Source: Gammaproteobacteria bacterium (GTDB taxonomy: Bacteria > Pseudomonadota > Gammaproteobacteria > Arenicellales > JAOTYS01). Taken from it: a DNA stretch of 10,022 bases. Within the stretch, counting starts at the first letter, position 1. Every line of letters starts with the position of its first letter. The notes beneath the pieces are model-generated. The model saw only the letters and a list, made by a program, of their open reading frames with translations, made no database searches and was not told where the DNA came from. Made by a program: the position numbers and the translations under genes. Below are positions 1-8,914 of the stretch, piece by piece. The stretch is from NCBI GenBank assembly GCA_029861795.1, contig JAOTYS010000143.1:1-10022 (forward strand). The letters are read 5' to 3'.

Positions 1-2
1 TC

Positions 3-3000
3 GGGTATCTGGTTGAATACTTCAAGCAAACTCGACGCAACCCTAGTGATGTGGAATTGATGATGTTTGCCCAGGTCAACTCCGAGCATTGTCGTCATAA
101 GATATTTAATGCGAACTGGATCATCGACGGTGCAGCGCGAAATCAATCGTTGTTTCGCATGATCTGCGAGACCCATCGCCACACACCCCAAGGCACCTTG
201 GTTGCTTACAAGGACAATGCCGCCGTTATTGAGGGTACAAGTGCAGCAAGGTTGTTACCGGATCCCGTGACTGGGATATATCAGTATCACCATGAGGCGG
301 TTCACATTCTTGCTAAAGTAGAAACCCATAACCACCCCACTGCGATCTCACCATTTCCGGGCGCAGCAACCGGAGCTGGCGGTGAGATTCGCGATGAGTG
401 CGCCACCGGGCGTGGCGCAAAGCCCAAAGCCGGGGTCAGCGGTTTTACGGTTTCCAACTTGAGAATACCGAGTGCAGTGCAACCGTGGGAGTGCCCAGAA
501 GTTAAACCCAACCACATTGCGAGTCCGTTGCAAATTATGCTGGAGGGGCCGATCGGCTGTGCCTCATTTAACAACGAATTTGGACGTCCTAATTTGGGGG
601 GTTACTTCCGCACGTTGGAGATGCCCAAGTCTGGGAAAGATGGCACCGAGATGTGGGGTTATCACAAGCCCATCATGCTGGCAGGTGGACTCGGCAATAT
701 TCGTTCAACCCACGTAGAAAAGTCCGACATACCTCCGGGATCCCCTATTGTCGCTCTGGGGGGTCCAGCGATGCTCATTGGTCTAGGTGGTGGCGCTGCT
801 TCCAGCATGGCCACGGGCGCTAGCACCGAGGAGTTGGATTTTGCGTCTGTGCAACGCAGTAATCCTGAGATGCAGCGCAGATGCCAGGAAGTTATTGATA
901 CCTGTTGGGCGTTGGGTGTCGACAATCCAATCCTATCGATCCACGATGTGGGTGCCGGGGGTTTGTCAAATGCCTTGCCTGAGCTGGTGCACGGATCGAA
1001 TCGTGGTGGACATTTTCACCTAGCTGAAATACCTAGTGATGATCCCGGTATGAGTCCGATGCAGCTTTGGTGTAACGAGGCACAGGAGCGCTATGTGCTC
1101 GCGATCCAAACGGATCGCATGGATAGCTTTGCCGCAATCTGCGAACGCGAACGTTGCCACTTTGCTCTCGTCGGCCACGCCACAACTGAGGCACAGCTGT
1201 TGCTTACTGATGAGCGCTATGGCGAAGTCGATGATCGCGCAACGCCTATAGACATGGAGATGGACGTGTTATTCGGTCGGACTCCGAGCCTGGTGCGCGT
1301 TGCTGAACCATCGGAACAGGGCACGGTAGCATTCAACACAACAAAAATAGATCTACGTGAGGCTGCAGATCGGGTGCTGCACTTGCCGTCAGTCGCGGAC
1401 AAGAGCTTCCTCATCACCATCGGTGATCGAAGTGTTTCGGGTTTGGTCAGCCGAGATCAAATGGTTGGGCCGTGGCAAGTTCCAGTGGCGGATGTGGCGG
1501 TTACCGTGAGTGGCTATACCGCCACCACTGGGGAGGCCATTGGTATTGGTGAACGTCCACCCCTTGCCCTGCTGAGTCCGGCAGCAAGTGGACGTATGGC
1601 GGTAGCCGAGGCGATCACTAATATTGCTGCGGCACGCATTGGCCGACTCTCTGACATTAAGTTTTCGGCGAACTGGATGGCTGCGGCGGGCGAACCAGGG
1701 CAGGACGTCGCACTATACGAAGCAGTCCAGGCCGTTGCCATGGGTCTTTGCCTGAAACTCGGGCTGTCGATCCCCGTGGGAAAGGATTCCCTATCGATGA
1801 AAACGATCTGGCGTGATCCAACCGGTGAGACGCGGAATGTCACCTCACCTTTGTCGTTGATCGTCACCGCATTCGCCGCCGTCGTAGATGTGCGTAAGAC
1901 GCTTACGCCTCAGCTTGTTGCTGAGCCAGACACCACCGATCTCATACTGATTGATTTAGGGATGGGACAAAATCGCGTAGGCGGATCAGCCTTGGCTCAG
2001 GTCTATGGCGGTGTCGGTAACAAAGCGCCGGACGTGGATGACCCAGAGCAGTTGCGTCGATTCTTCGAGGTGATTCAAACATTGAACGAACAAGGAATGC
2101 TATTGGCCTACCATGATCGCTCCGATGGTGGACTGTTCGCGACGATATGCGAGATGGCATTTGCCGGCAACGTTGGGGTGCAAGTGAATTTGGACACCCT
2201 AGGAGAGGATTTACTCAGCGCGTTATTTAACGAGGAGCTCGGGGCGGTGATTCAAGTCAGACGAGAACAGCGCCAAGCAGTCCTGGAGCAGCTTTCTGAT
2301 ATGTCATTGCTCCAATGCAGTCACATTGTTGGCGCTGTCACATTGTCCGACGAGATTAGCTTTTGCCGCAACGGTCGCCCCGTTCTGATCGACAGGCGTA
2401 CACTGTTCAGGAGAGCTTGGTCGGAAACCACTTGGCGCATGCAGTCGCTGCGGGATAATGCGCAGTGCGCACTCGAAGAGTATGAACGTTGCCTAGATGT
2501 CGATGATCCTGGATTGAACGCTTCACTCACTTTCGATCCCAGCCTAGATGTGGCGGCACCTTACATTGCGAACGGACGCCGACCGCCGCTGGCGATACTG
2601 CGCGAGCAGGGCGTAAACGGTCAAGTGGAGATGGCGGCGGCCTTCGATCGAGCAGGATTTGCCTGCATTGACATAACCATGAGCGATTTGATGTCTGACA
2701 GACGCTCGTTAACTCAGGCTGTAGGTGTCGTGGCTTGTGGGGGCTTCTCGTTTGGTGATGTCCTCGGAGGTGGAGGAGGTTGGGCGAAGTCGATTCTGTA
2801 TAACATGCGGGTACGCGACGAGTTCGCAAAGTTTTTCGGGCGAAATGACACTTTTGCGCTCGGTGTGTGCAATGGGTGCCAGATGTTTTCAAACCTCAGA
2901 GAGTTGATCCCAGGAAGCGAGACCTGGCCGCGATTTGTGCCCAATCTTTCCGAACAATTCGAAGCGCGCGCGGTGATGGTAGAGGTGTTGGACAGTCCTT

Positions 3001-3353
3001 CTATTTTTTTTCGCGGCATGAACGGCTCATGCTTGCCCGTGGTGGTGGCGCATGGTGAGGGTAGGGCGGAGTTCGCCCAAAAGAATCATCTAAAACGCGC
3101 TCTGGAGGGCAAATGTGTGGCGTTGCGGTTTGTAGATAATCGTGGGTCCGTCACGGAGACCTATCCGTATAATCCCAACGGGTCTCCCGAAGGAGTGACG
3201 GGCTTCACCACACCGGATGGCCGCGTCACCATCTTGATGCCGCACCCCGAGCGGGTGTTTCGCACGGTGACGAACTCTTGGCATCCACTCGACTGGGGAG
3301 AGGATGGATCTTGGATGCGGATGTTTGGAAACGCACGGGCGTGGGTCAACTAA
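3..3353 (+). CDS. purL: Phosphoribosylformylglycinamidine synthase (FGAM synthase), large single-chain form, 5' end missing
   Basis: Cytoplasmic enzyme of de novo purine synthesis: converts FGAR, glutamine and ATP to FGAM. The frame is open from the window edge, so the true start lies upstream; 1116 residues are present. Visible in order: the NSEHCRHK motif (about residues 25-35 of the fragment), the AKVETHNHP segment of the synthetase active site, the [12 protein letters not shown] glycine-rich motif, a second synthetase half with GKDSLSMK and HDRSDGG, and a C-terminal class I glutaminase domain. Its triad is seen as Cys956 (in GVCNGC), His1081 and Glu1083 (in PHPER). From this Cys to the end is 160 residues, the same as in the 1295-residue E. 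coli enzyme as I recall it, so about 180 N-terminal residues are missing. One oddity: the conserved GAGEGWAK stretch reads GGGGGWAK. No clear terminator follows the TAA. Identity is near certain. Confidence 0.98.
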   Translation, partial: GYLVEYFKQTRRNPSDVELMMFAQVNSEHCRHKIFNANWIIDGAARNQSLFRMICETHRHTPQGTLVAYKDNAAVIEGTSAARLLPDPVTGIYQYHHEAVHILAKVETHNHPTAISPFPGAATGAGGEIRDECATGRGAKPKAGVSGFTVSNLRIPSAVQPWECPEVKPNHIASPLQIMLEGPIGCASFNNEFGRPNLGGYFRTLEMPKSGKDGTEMWGYHKPIMLAGGLGNIRSTHVEKSDIPPGSPIVALGGPAMLIGLGGGAASSMATGASTEELDFASVQRSNPEMQRRCQEVIDTCWALGVDNPILSIHDVGAGGLSNALPELVHGSNRGGHFHLAEIPSDDPGMSPMQLWCNEAQERYVLAIQTDRMDSFAAICERERCHFALVGHATTEAQLLLTDERYGEVDDRATPIDMEMDVLFGRTPSLVRVAEPSEQGTVAFNTTKIDLREAADRVLHLPSVADKSFLITIGDRSVSGLVSRDQMVGPWQVPVADVAVTVSGYTATTGEAIGIGERPPLALLSPAASGRMAVAEAITNIAAARIGRLSDIKFSANWMAAAGEPGQDVALYEAVQAVAMGLCLKLGLSIPVGKDSLSMKTIWRDPTGETRNVTSPLSLIVTAFAAVVDVRKTLTPQLVAEPDTTDLILIDLGMGQNRVGGSALAQVYGGVGNKAPDVDDPEQLRRFFEVIQTLNEQGMLLAYHDRSDGGLFATICEMAFAGNVGVQVNLDTLGEDLLSALFNEELGAVIQVRREQRQAVLEQLSDMSLLQCSHIVGAVTLSDEISFCRNGRPVLIDRRTLFRRAWSETTWRMQSLRDNAQCALEEYERCLDVDDPGLNASLTFDPSLDVAAPYIANGRRPPLAILREQGVNGQVEMAAAFDRAGFACIDITMSDLMSDRRSLTQAVGVVACGGFSFGDVLGGGGGWAKSILYNMRVRDEFAKFFGRNDTFALGVCNGCQMFSNLRELIPGSETWPRFVPNLSEQFEARAVMVEVLDSPSIFFRGMNGSCLPVVVAHGEGRAEFAQKNHLKRALEGKCVALRFVDNRGSVTETYPYNPNGSPEGVTGFTTPDGRVTILMPHPERVFRTVTNSWHPLDWGEDGSWMRMFGNARAWVN

Positions 3354-3475
3354 CACTCTGTCTATTGCAGAATATGTTTAGGAATGAGCGAACATTATGG
3401 GATTGGATGGAACCCGCTGTGCGAATCCAGTTTGGAGCAATCGGTGTGCGCTAGCCGAGCAGTTTCATAAGTACC

Positions 3476-3484
3476 GGGGAGGGG
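3476..3484 (+). promoter_or_regulatory. Ribosome binding site that supports the GTG start at 3487
   Basis: A purine-rich run, GGGGAGGGG, ends two bases before a GTG codon at 3487; its GGAGG core (3478-3482) leaves four bases to the codon. The in-frame ATG at 3397 has only a weak AGGA about 13 bases upstream. This favours the GTG as the real start of the membrane protein gene. Confidence 0.55.
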
Positions 3485-3486
3485 TC

Positions 3487-3906
3487 GTGCCGAAGTACAA
3501 ATTTTCATGGGACAACTTTCTATTGCGTTTGATCGCGGCCTTGATCTTGGTTTTTGCTAGCTATAATCCGGAAGGATACTCCTACTACCACTGGGCCATC
3601 GCCAATCTGCCGGACTACTCGCCGCTCAAGATCTTTGTCGGAGTGGTGCTGGTGATAGGTTGGGCCATTTTTCTACGTGCGACTTTTCGCTCGCTGGGTC
3701 TCATCGGAACGGTACTTGCATCCGCGTTCTTTGGTACCCTGATTTGGTTGGTGGTGGATTGGGGCTTGGTCAAGCCTGAAAATGTAAAAGGCGTGTCTTA
3801 TCTTGCGTTGATTGCGCTTAGCGGTGTGTTATCCGCGGGTGTGTCGTGGTCACATATCCGTCGACGTATAACCGGTCAGATCGATGTGGATGAAACCGAC
3901 GAATGA
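3487..3906 (+). CDS. Small four-helix inner membrane protein, DUF6524-like
   Basis: Function unknown. From the GTG start the product is 139 residues with four hydrophobic stretches, roughly residues 11-26, 48-64, 70-91 and 102-120. A short aromatic loop follows helix 1 (YNPEGYSYYHW), and a basic cluster (SHIRRR, near 122-127) precedes an acidic C-terminal tail. This matches my memory of the DUF6524 family of small proteobacterial membrane proteins, including the YNPxGYSYYHW and SWSHIRRR segments; no search was possible. The start was chosen for its strong ribosome binding site and because the helix-1 region begins just after it. The upstream ATG at 3397 would add 30 residues that look unlike a membrane protein N-terminus. 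It lies 133 bases after purL on the same strand and could be read from the same transcript. It converges with the ABC exporter gene. Confidence 0.8.
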   Translation: MPKYKFSWDNFLLRLIAALILVFASYNPEGYSYYHWAIANLPDYSPLKIFVGVVLVIGWAIFLRATFRSLGLIGTVLASAFFGTLIWLVVDWGLVKPENVKGVSYLALIALSGVLSAGVSWSHIRRRITGQIDVDETDE

Positions 3907-3956
3907 GCAAGACGGAGGGAATGAAGTCGAGTTCCCAGATTTTCTGTTCTCGTATC

Positions 3957-3991
3957 AATAGCAGTAGAAAACTGGCTGCAAGCTATTTTCT
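3957..3991. terminator. Weak possible bidirectional terminator between convergent genes
   Basis: The 110-base gap between the two convergent genes holds two competing six-base-pair stems: AATAGC (3957-3962) with GCTATT (3982-3987), and AGAAAA (3966-3971) with TTTTCT (3986-3991). A short T run follows on the plus strand, and the A/T-rich arms would suit either direction. The stems are short and the loops large, so this is only a candidate. I see nothing else in the gap. Confidence 0.22.
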
Positions 3992-4016
3992 CATTTGCTC
4001 ATCCCTTGATGGCGAA

Positions 4017-5858
4017 CTATAACGTCACGCCTTGCACGGAACGAGCGTCAGAGAAGGAAGCCACATCGGCTTCTTCTTGCTCTTGCTGCAGCGCCCACAT
4101 GTCGGCATATAGACCGGCCTGATGCAGCAGCTGGCGATGATCGCCTGACTCCACGATTCTGCCCTGATCCAGCACTAGTATTTGGTCGGCATCGATGACT
4201 GTGGACAAGCGATGGGCGATAACCAGAGTGGTGCGATTCGTCGCTACCGCCTCCAAGGCGCTTTGGATCGCCTTTTCCGACTTCGAGTCCAGCGCTGAGG
4301 TCGCCTCGTCTAGGATCAGGATTGGCGGGTCCTTAAGAAGGGTGCGTGCAATCGCGACTCTTTGCTTTTCCCCGCCGGAAAGTTTGAGCCCACGTTCTCC
4401 AACCTCGGTGTCGTAGCCTTTTGGCAGAGAATGAATGAATTCGTCTAGTTGGGCGAGTCGGGCGGCTCGTTCCATGTCTTTGCGTGATGCACTCGGACGC
4501 CCGTATTCGATATTGTGGCCAATGGTATCGTTAAACAGCACGGTGTCTTGGGGCACGATCCCGATGGCTGCTCTTAGACTCGCTGCGGTCACTTCGCGAA
4601 TATCCTGACCATCAATGGTAATACGTCCCGCGCTGACGTCGTAGAAGCGGAATAACAAACGGGCAAGGGTAGATTTTCCCGCACCGCTGGAACCGACTAC
4701 CGCGACTTTATTGCCCGCCGGTACTGTGAAACTGACCCCATGAAGAATTGGCCGATCTGGGTTATAGGCGAATTCAACGTTTTCGAATCGAATACTGGCA
4801 TCTGCAATCGAGATGTCTCGAGCGCCGGGTTTGTCGCTGATCTCCGCTGGCACCTCGAGCAAGCCAAACATCTGCTCCATATCGGTCAGGCAGTGCTTGA
4901 TTTCGCGAAAGATCGTGCCCAAGAAGTTCAGCGGAATATAAAGTTGGATCAAAAACGCATTGACTAATACAAAATCACCCATCGTCATGCTGCCCGAAGC
5001 GACGCCGCGACCGGCCATGATCATAATCAAGGTGAGACCCACCGAGATGATTATGCCTTGCCCAATATTGAGCAATGCCAAAGAGGTTTGACTCTTTATA
5101 GATGCCTTTTCCCATCCCTGTAGGTGCCTGTCATACTGCTCAGTTTCATAGTCTTCGTTACCGAAATACTTGACCGTTTCATAATTTAATAGTGAATCGA
5201 TGGCGCGAGTGTTTGCCTTTGAGTCCATCTGATTCATGCGTACTCGATACTTGGTGCGCCAATTGGTGATCTTGTAGGTGTACACAAAGTAGAGTGCAAC
5301 GGTGACGAGGGTAACAATGGCGAACCATGGGCTGTAGTTAGCGAACAAAATGAGAGAAACCACGCCGATCTCGAAGATCGTTGGTAGCACACTAAATATT
5401 AGGTATTGAAGTAGCTGGCTTATGCTGCGGCTGCCACGCTCGATGTCTCGAGATAATCCGCCCGTCTGCCTGTCCAAATGAAATCTAAGGGCTAGCCCAT
5501 GGAGGTGGTGAAAGACTTTAAGGGCAATGCGACGAATGGCCCGCTGTGAGGCCTTGGCAAAAACGGCGTTGCGCAGTTCGTTGAAGAGCGAGGTCCCAAG
5601 ACGTAAGACCCCGTAGCCGATCAATAGAAATATCGGTACGCTGAGTGCTTGGCTGGTTCCGCCGAGAGGTGTATCCAATGCATCGACAATTTGCTTCAGT
5701 GCTAGCGGGACACCGATGTTGGCGAGCTTGGCCAGGGCTAGAAAGGCAAGGGCGATGCCGATACGACCTCCGTGCTCCCACAAGTACGGCAACAGAGTCT
5801 GGATCGTCCTCCAATCATTGCGGTTAGTGGCGGGTAGTTCGGTGCGTCGTTGATACAT
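4017..5858 (-). CDS. Atm1/ABCB7-type ABC exporter, fused permease and ATPase (half-transporter)
   Basis: A 613-residue inner membrane half-transporter, expected to work as a homodimer. The N-terminal membrane domain (about 20-320) is followed by a nucleotide-binding domain. That domain has Walker A GSSGAGKST (389-397), Q-loop Gln437, signature LSGGEKQ (493-499), Walker B ILILDEA (513-519, catalytic Glu518), D-loop SALD, and the switch His549 in AHRLSTV. Within the membrane domain, NYETVKYFGNE (225-235) after a basic segment is characteristic of the Atm1/ABCB7/HMT1 group. Members of this group export glutathione-linked or persulfide compounds and help with metal tolerance or iron-sulfur supply. 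The true substrate here is inference. I chose the ATG at 5858; a TTG two codons upstream (5864) is the alternative, and neither has a good ribosome binding site. It lies 162 bases downstream of msrQ on the same strand, behind a hairpin and its own possible promoter, so it is probably a separate unit. Confidence 0.93.
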   Translation of the reverse strand: MYQRRTELPATNRNDWRTIQTLLPYLWEHGGRIGIALAFLALAKLANIGVPLALKQIVDALDTPLGGTSQALSVPIFLLIGYGVLRLGTSLFNELRNAVFAKASQRAIRRIALKVFHHLHGLALRFHLDRQTGGLSRDIERGSRSISQLLQYLIFSVLPTIFEIGVVSLILFANYSPWFAIVTLVTVALYFVYTYKITNWRTKYRVRMNQMDSKANTRAIDSLLNYETVKYFGNEDYETEQYDRHLQGWEKASIKSQTSLALLNIGQGIIISVGLTLIMIMAGRGVASGSMTMGDFVLVNAFLIQLYIPLNFLGTIFREIKHCLTDMEQMFGLLEVPAEISDKPGARDISIADASIRFENVEFAYNPDRPILHGVSFTVPAGNKVAVVGSSGAGKSTLARLLFRFYDVSAGRITIDGQDIREVTAASLRAAIGIVPQDTVLFNDTIGHNIEYGRPSASRKDMERAARLAQLDEFIHSLPKGYDTEVGERGLKLSGGEKQRVAIARTLLKDPPILILDEATSALDSKSEKAIQSALEAVATNRTTLVIAHRLSTVIDADQILVLDQGRIVESGDHRQLLHQAGLYADMWALQQEQEEADVASFSDARSVQGVTL

Positions 5859-5942
5859 AGTCAATTCATGTTAGACGGTGGAAAAGATGCCGGCGTGGCG
5901 AGGGTTGCTAAGTCCTTGAAGTCGAACCTTCCCCTCGATATC

Positions 5943-5970
5943 AGTGTACCTGACGTGGTATGGGGGTCAA
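5943..5970 (-). promoter_or_regulatory. Putative sigma70 promoter of the ABC exporter gene
   Basis: Read on the minus strand: TTGACC (5970-5965, five of six consensus bases), a 16-base spacer, then TACACT (5948-5943, four of six). Transcription would begin near 5936, leaving a leader of about 78 bases before the ATG. It sits just downstream of the hairpin after msrQ, which fits an independent unit. Based on consensus matching by eye only. Confidence 0.4.
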
Positions 5971-5984
5971 ACGCACAATATCAA

Positions 5985-6011
5985 GACGACGCTGCCGCCG
6001 CAGCGGTCGTC
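5985..6011 (-). terminator. Strong hairpin after msrQ, probable transcription end
   Basis: The 27 bases form an 11-base-pair, GC-rich stem with one bulged base and a four-base loop (arms 5985-5995 and 6000-6011), starting 10 bases after the msrQ stop codon in the direction of transcription. On the minus strand it is followed by TTGATATTGT, which is T-rich but not a clean T run, so it may be a weak intrinsic terminator or an RNA-stabilising stem. A perfect 10-base palindrome, CCGGTACCGG (6011-6020), lies between it and the stop codon. Confidence 0.5.
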
Positions 6012-6020
6012 CGGTACCGG

Positions 6021-6674
6021 TCAGTTAGCTTGTGCGCCTTGCGTTGGTCGTGCTGGCGCTTGAGTGGCCTTGGCGTAGCGATGGTATAAACGCATCGCAA
6101 ACAGGGTAATAAGTGTCAGCGCGTAGATTGCGGGCTCTGTGATGTCTGATTTCACTAGCCACAGAAAATGGATCACTCCACATATAGCAGCCACATAAAC
6201 CAGTCGGTGCAATCGCTGCCATCGCTTGCCGCCTAGACGACGCATCATGCCATTAGTCGAAGTGACCGCCAGGGGAATCAGTAGCACGAATGCGCTGAAG
6301 CCCACCAAGATGTAGTTGCGCTCGATAATGTCTTCGAGGATAAAATTCCAGGCGAAGAACTGATCCAATACGATATAGGTGAGAAAGTGCAGACACATGT
6401 AGAAAAAAGCAAACAACCCCAGCATTCTGCGCACACGGATCAGAGCGTTCCATCCGCTCAAATGCCTCAGTGGGGTAATCGCCAGGGTGATAAGCAGCAA
6501 ACGCAGCGCCCAATCACCTGTGCGGAAAGTAATGTCTTCTATCGGATCTGCGCCAAGACCCCCGCTGAACGCGTCGTAAATGAGCTGAGCGAAGGGCAGC
6601 AGGCAGGCTATAAAGAGTATTGGCTTAAGGCGCTTGATCCATGCCGTCTGAGCAGCAGAGGATAGCAACGTCAC
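6021..6674 (-). CDS. msrQ: Haem-binding membrane subunit of the MsrPQ methionine sulfoxide reductase system
   Basis: Inner membrane b-type haem protein that passes electrons from the quinone pool or flavin reductase to periplasmic MsrP. It has about six hydrophobic segments in the ferric-reductase-like fold. Seen are GGLGADPIEDI after the first helix, RRMLGLF, and three histidines, His96 (CLHFLTY), His156 (RLHRLVY) and His169 (VIHFLW). Their spacing of 60 and 13 matches the haem-ligand histidines of the E. coli protein as I recall it. Start: an ATG at 6740 would give 239 residues but overlaps msrP by 62 bases and adds an N-terminus that the family lacks. The GTG at 6674, four bases after the msrP stop, gives 217 residues, close to the E. 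coli length of 211, so I use it; a TTG at 6668 is also possible. No clear ribosome binding site marks any of them, so translation is probably coupled to msrP. Identity is firm; the start is not. Confidence 0.93.
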   Translation of the reverse strand: MTLLSSAAQTAWIKRLKPILFIACLLPFAQLIYDAFSGGLGADPIEDITFRTGDWALRLLLITLAITPLRHLSGWNALIRVRRMLGLFAFFYMCLHFLTYIVLDQFFAWNFILEDIIERNYILVGFSAFVLLIPLAVTSTNGMMRRLGGKRWQRLHRLVYVAAICGVIHFLWLVKSDITEPAIYALTLITLFAMRLYHRYAKATQAPARPTQGAQAN

Positions 6675-6678
6675 TGCT

Positions 6679-7638
6679 TTAGAAATTCTTGCGTAAATCC
6701 AATCCGCTGTAGAGGCTTGCAACCTGATCAGCGTAGCCATTGAGCATCAGCGTAGGGCGTTTAAAGAAATCGCCTACACGTCGCTCTTGGGCTTGACTCC
6801 AACGCGGGTGATCCACTTCAGGATTGACGTTAGCGTAGAAGCCGTATTCGCGCGGGGCCTGCTTGTTCCAGGTGTTGATGGGTTGCTGCTCAACAAACTT
6901 CATACGTACGATAGATTTGATACTTTTGAATCCATATTTCCAAGGCACCACCAACCTAATAGGTGCACCATTTTGATTGGGCAGCACATCGCCATAGAGT
7001 CCAACTGCTAAAATCGTGAGTGGGTGGACGGCCTCATCGATGCGCAAGCCCTCGACATACGGCCAATCCAACGATGATCCAAACAACCCAGGGCGCTGTC
7101 CTGGCATTTGCTCCGGATCGTGAAGCGTTTCGAACTCAACGTACTTGGCCCGAGAAGTGGGTTCCAACGACTTGACGAAAGCGCCGAGAGGAATGCCTAC
7201 CCAAGGGATTACCATGGACCACGCTTCGACACATCGCAGTCTATAAATGCGCTCTTCCAGTGGAAATGAATTCAGGATCTCATCGATATCGTAAGTCTTG
7301 GGGCTTTTAACCTCACCCTCGACCGACACAGTCCAGGGTCGCGTCTTAAAATTCTTGGACAGTTTTGCTGGGCCGCGTTTGTCGGTGGAGAATTCATAAA
7401 AGTTGTTGTACTGGGTAACGTCTTCATACGGAGTGAGTTCCTCATCCGTGCTGAACGGGCTTTTGGTGAGTTCAGAGAACTGTGTAGCTGCGAATGCGGG
7501 TGAGAGTGCAACGCTCTGCGGCAGAGTGACCCCTAGCGCAAGGGCGGCCCCACCTTTCAAGAATTCACGACGTTTCTGAAACAAAGATCTGTCAGTGATT
7601 TCGGAACTGCGTATATCAGGGGGTCGCTTAATTAGCAT
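6679..7638 (-). CDS. msrP: Periplasmic molybdopterin protein-methionine sulfoxide reductase, catalytic subunit
   Basis: Repairs oxidised methionine residues in periplasmic proteins, using a mononuclear molybdenum-molybdopterin cofactor and electrons from MsrQ. The 319-residue product starts with a Tat signal: twin arginines at 23-24 in RREFLK, a hydrophobic stretch, and an AFA cleavage site near residue 50. The oxidoreductase molybdopterin-binding domain follows; Cys136 in RLRCVEAWS is the expected molybdenum ligand, followed by WVGIPL. Also seen are the GLFGSS and [12 protein letters not shown] segments, and the C-terminal [13 protein letters not shown] typical of this family. The length is near that of E. 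coli MsrP (334). The ATG at 7638 has AAGGA eight bases upstream. It lies 66 bases after the thiolase gene on the same strand and directly before msrQ. An 8-base inverted repeat encloses the ribosome binding site and start codon. Export folded with cofactor is inferred from the Tat motif. Confidence 0.97.
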   Translation of the reverse strand: MLIKRPPDIRSSEITDRSLFQKRREFLKGGAALALGVTLPQSVALSPAFAATQFSELTKSPFSTDEELTPYEDVTQYNNFYEFSTDKRGPAKLSKNFKTRPWTVSVEGEVKSPKTYDIDEILNSFPLEERIYRLRCVEAWSMVIPWVGIPLGAFVKSLEPTSRAKYVEFETLHDPEQMPGQRPGLFGSSLDWPYVEGLRIDEAVHPLTILAVGLYGDVLPNQNGAPIRLVVPWKYGFKSIKSIVRMKFVEQQPINTWNKQAPREYGFYANVNPEVDHPRWSQAQERRVGDFFKRPTLMLNGYADQVASLYSGLDLRKNF

Positions 7639-7704
7639 TGGTAATATCCTTGGTCATTGAGCGGATAAGACAGAAGCGACCGCTGAAGGTTCCCACTACA
7701 AAAT

Positions 7705-8892
7705 TTAGGCACGCGCAAATATCGCGGCGATCCCTTGGCCTCCACCGATACACATAGACACCAGGGCGTACTGTCTTCTGGTTCGCTGTAATTCATATAA
7801 TGCTTTTACCGTCAGAATGCATCCGGTAGCCCCCACCGGGTGCCCCAACGAGATACCACTACCGTTGGGGTTGGTCTTTTCTTCCGGTAGGTTAAGATCG
7901 CGTATCACGGCCAATGCTTGCGCCGCGAAGGCCTCATTGAGTTCGATCACATCAATATCAGCCAAATTTAGCCCAGCTCGGTCTAGCACTTTACGTATGG
8001 CGGGCACGGGGCCTATGCCCATGTATTTGGGGTCCACCCCGGCGTGGGAGTAGGCTATCAATCGACCTATTGGGGTGAGGCCGTTCTTTTCAGCAGTATC
8101 GGCCTCCATCAACACTATCGCAGCAGCGGCATCGTTAATACCCGATGAGTTGCCCGCGGTCACGGAGCCTTCCGGATCGAACGCCGGTTTCAACTTAGCC
8201 ATACTCTCGAGATCAGCGTCAGTTCGAACGTGTTCGTCGTGATCGAACACCGTAGTACCTTTGCGAGTTTTGAGCTCGATTGGCAAGAGTTGAGAACTGA
8301 AATAGCCATTCTCGGCGGCATGAGCTGCGCGCCTGTGGCTTTCTACCGCAAGGGCGTCTTGATCCTCGCGGGTAATCTGCCATTTAGTCGCAATATTTTC
8401 TGCAGTAATTCCCATATGACAGTCATCGAACGGATCTTTTAACGCACCCATCATCATGTCGACAATTTGGCCGTCACCCATGCGCTGCCCCCAGCGCATA
8501 CCGGGGACGGAATACGGTGAGCGGCTCATACATTCGACTCCCCCGGCGAGTGTTGTGTCCGCATCGCCGGTCTGGATTAGCTGCGCAGCGCTCACTACTG
8601 CTTGCAGCCCGCTCCCGCACAATCGGTTGAGGGTCAGTGCGGGCGTTTCGATACTCAGACCTCCTTCGATGGCGGCGCAACGGGACAAATACATGTCGCG
8701 GGGTTCCGTGTGCAGCACGTTTCCAAATACACAATGTCCTACTTGTTCTGGCGCAATACCGGCGCGGGACACTGCTTCTTTAACGACCATCGCCCCCAGC
8801 TTTGTGGGTGAAAAACCTTTCAACGAACCGCCGTAGTCGCCGATAGGTGTTCTGATGCCGCTCAATACCACTACTTCACGCTGGTTCGACAT
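7705..8892 (-). CDS. Beta-ketothiolase / acetyl-CoA C-acyltransferase, BktB-like
   Basis: Cytoplasmic thiolase that either condenses acyl-CoA with acetyl-CoA or cleaves 3-ketoacyl-CoA. The 395-residue length is normal. Catalytic residues are all present: nucleophile Cys92 in NRLCGSGLQ, His351 in LGHPVGATG, and Cys381 in MCIGGGQG; the NEAFAAQ motif and GNSSGINDAAAA are also intact. The sequence tracks the Cupriavidus BktB enzyme closely along its length (for example TEPRDMYL, SRSPYSVP-like and MGIGPVPA segments), which favours a thiolase with broad chain-length range over a strict acetoacetyl-CoA thiolase. This assignment is from memory of that sequence. Physiological direction (beta-oxidation, polyhydroxyalkanoate precursors or branched-acid breakdown) cannot be told from the window, because no neighbouring gene of those pathways is present apart from the distant HIBADH-family gene. 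ATG at 8892 has GGAG nine bases upstream. A sigma70-like promoter lies about 85 bases upstream. It may be co-transcribed with msrPQ. Confidence 0.95.
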   Translation of the reverse strand: MSNQREVVVLSGIRTPIGDYGGSLKGFSPTKLGAMVVKEAVSRAGIAPEQVGHCVFGNVLHTEPRDMYLSRCAAIEGGLSIETPALTLNRLCGSGLQAVVSAAQLIQTGDADTTLAGGVECMSRSPYSVPGMRWGQRMGDGQIVDMMMGALKDPFDDCHMGITAENIATKWQITREDQDALAVESHRRAAHAAENGYFSSQLLPIELKTRKGTTVFDHDEHVRTDADLESMAKLKPAFDPEGSVTAGNSSGINDAAAAIVLMEADTAEKNGLTPIGRLIAYSHAGVDPKYMGIGPVPAIRKVLDRAGLNLADIDVIELNEAFAAQALAVIRDLNLPEEKTNPNGSGISLGHPVGATGCILTVKALYELQRTRRQYALVSMCIGGGQGIAAIFARA

Positions 8893-8914
8893 TTATACGA
8901 TCTCCGTAGGAACA

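Noticed and set aside
3384..3470. 28-codon small frame as an annotated gene
   Set aside because: Its ribosome binding site is poor (AGGA abutting the ATG) and nothing shows coding character; kept only as an observation.
3903..4002. Inverted repeat ATGAGCAA (3903-3910) and TTGCTCAT (3995-4002) framing the convergent gap
   Set aside because: Eight bases with an 84-base loop, one arm overlapping a stop codon; expected by chance at this scale.
5850..6089. Plus-strand frame of 79 codons across the msrQ-exporter gap
   Set aside because: It overlaps the exporter start, the hairpin and the msrQ 3' end; low complexity, with no ribosome binding site or recognisable motif.
6675..6740. Extended msrQ N-terminus from the ATG at 6740
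   Set aside because: It would overlap msrP by 62 bases, adds 22 residues not seen in the family, and has no ribosome binding site; the GTG at 6674 fits the family length better.
8456..8836. Plus-strand frame of 126 codons inside the thiolase gene
   Set aside because: Antisense to a clearly conserved thiolase; no family resemblance, so a shadow frame.
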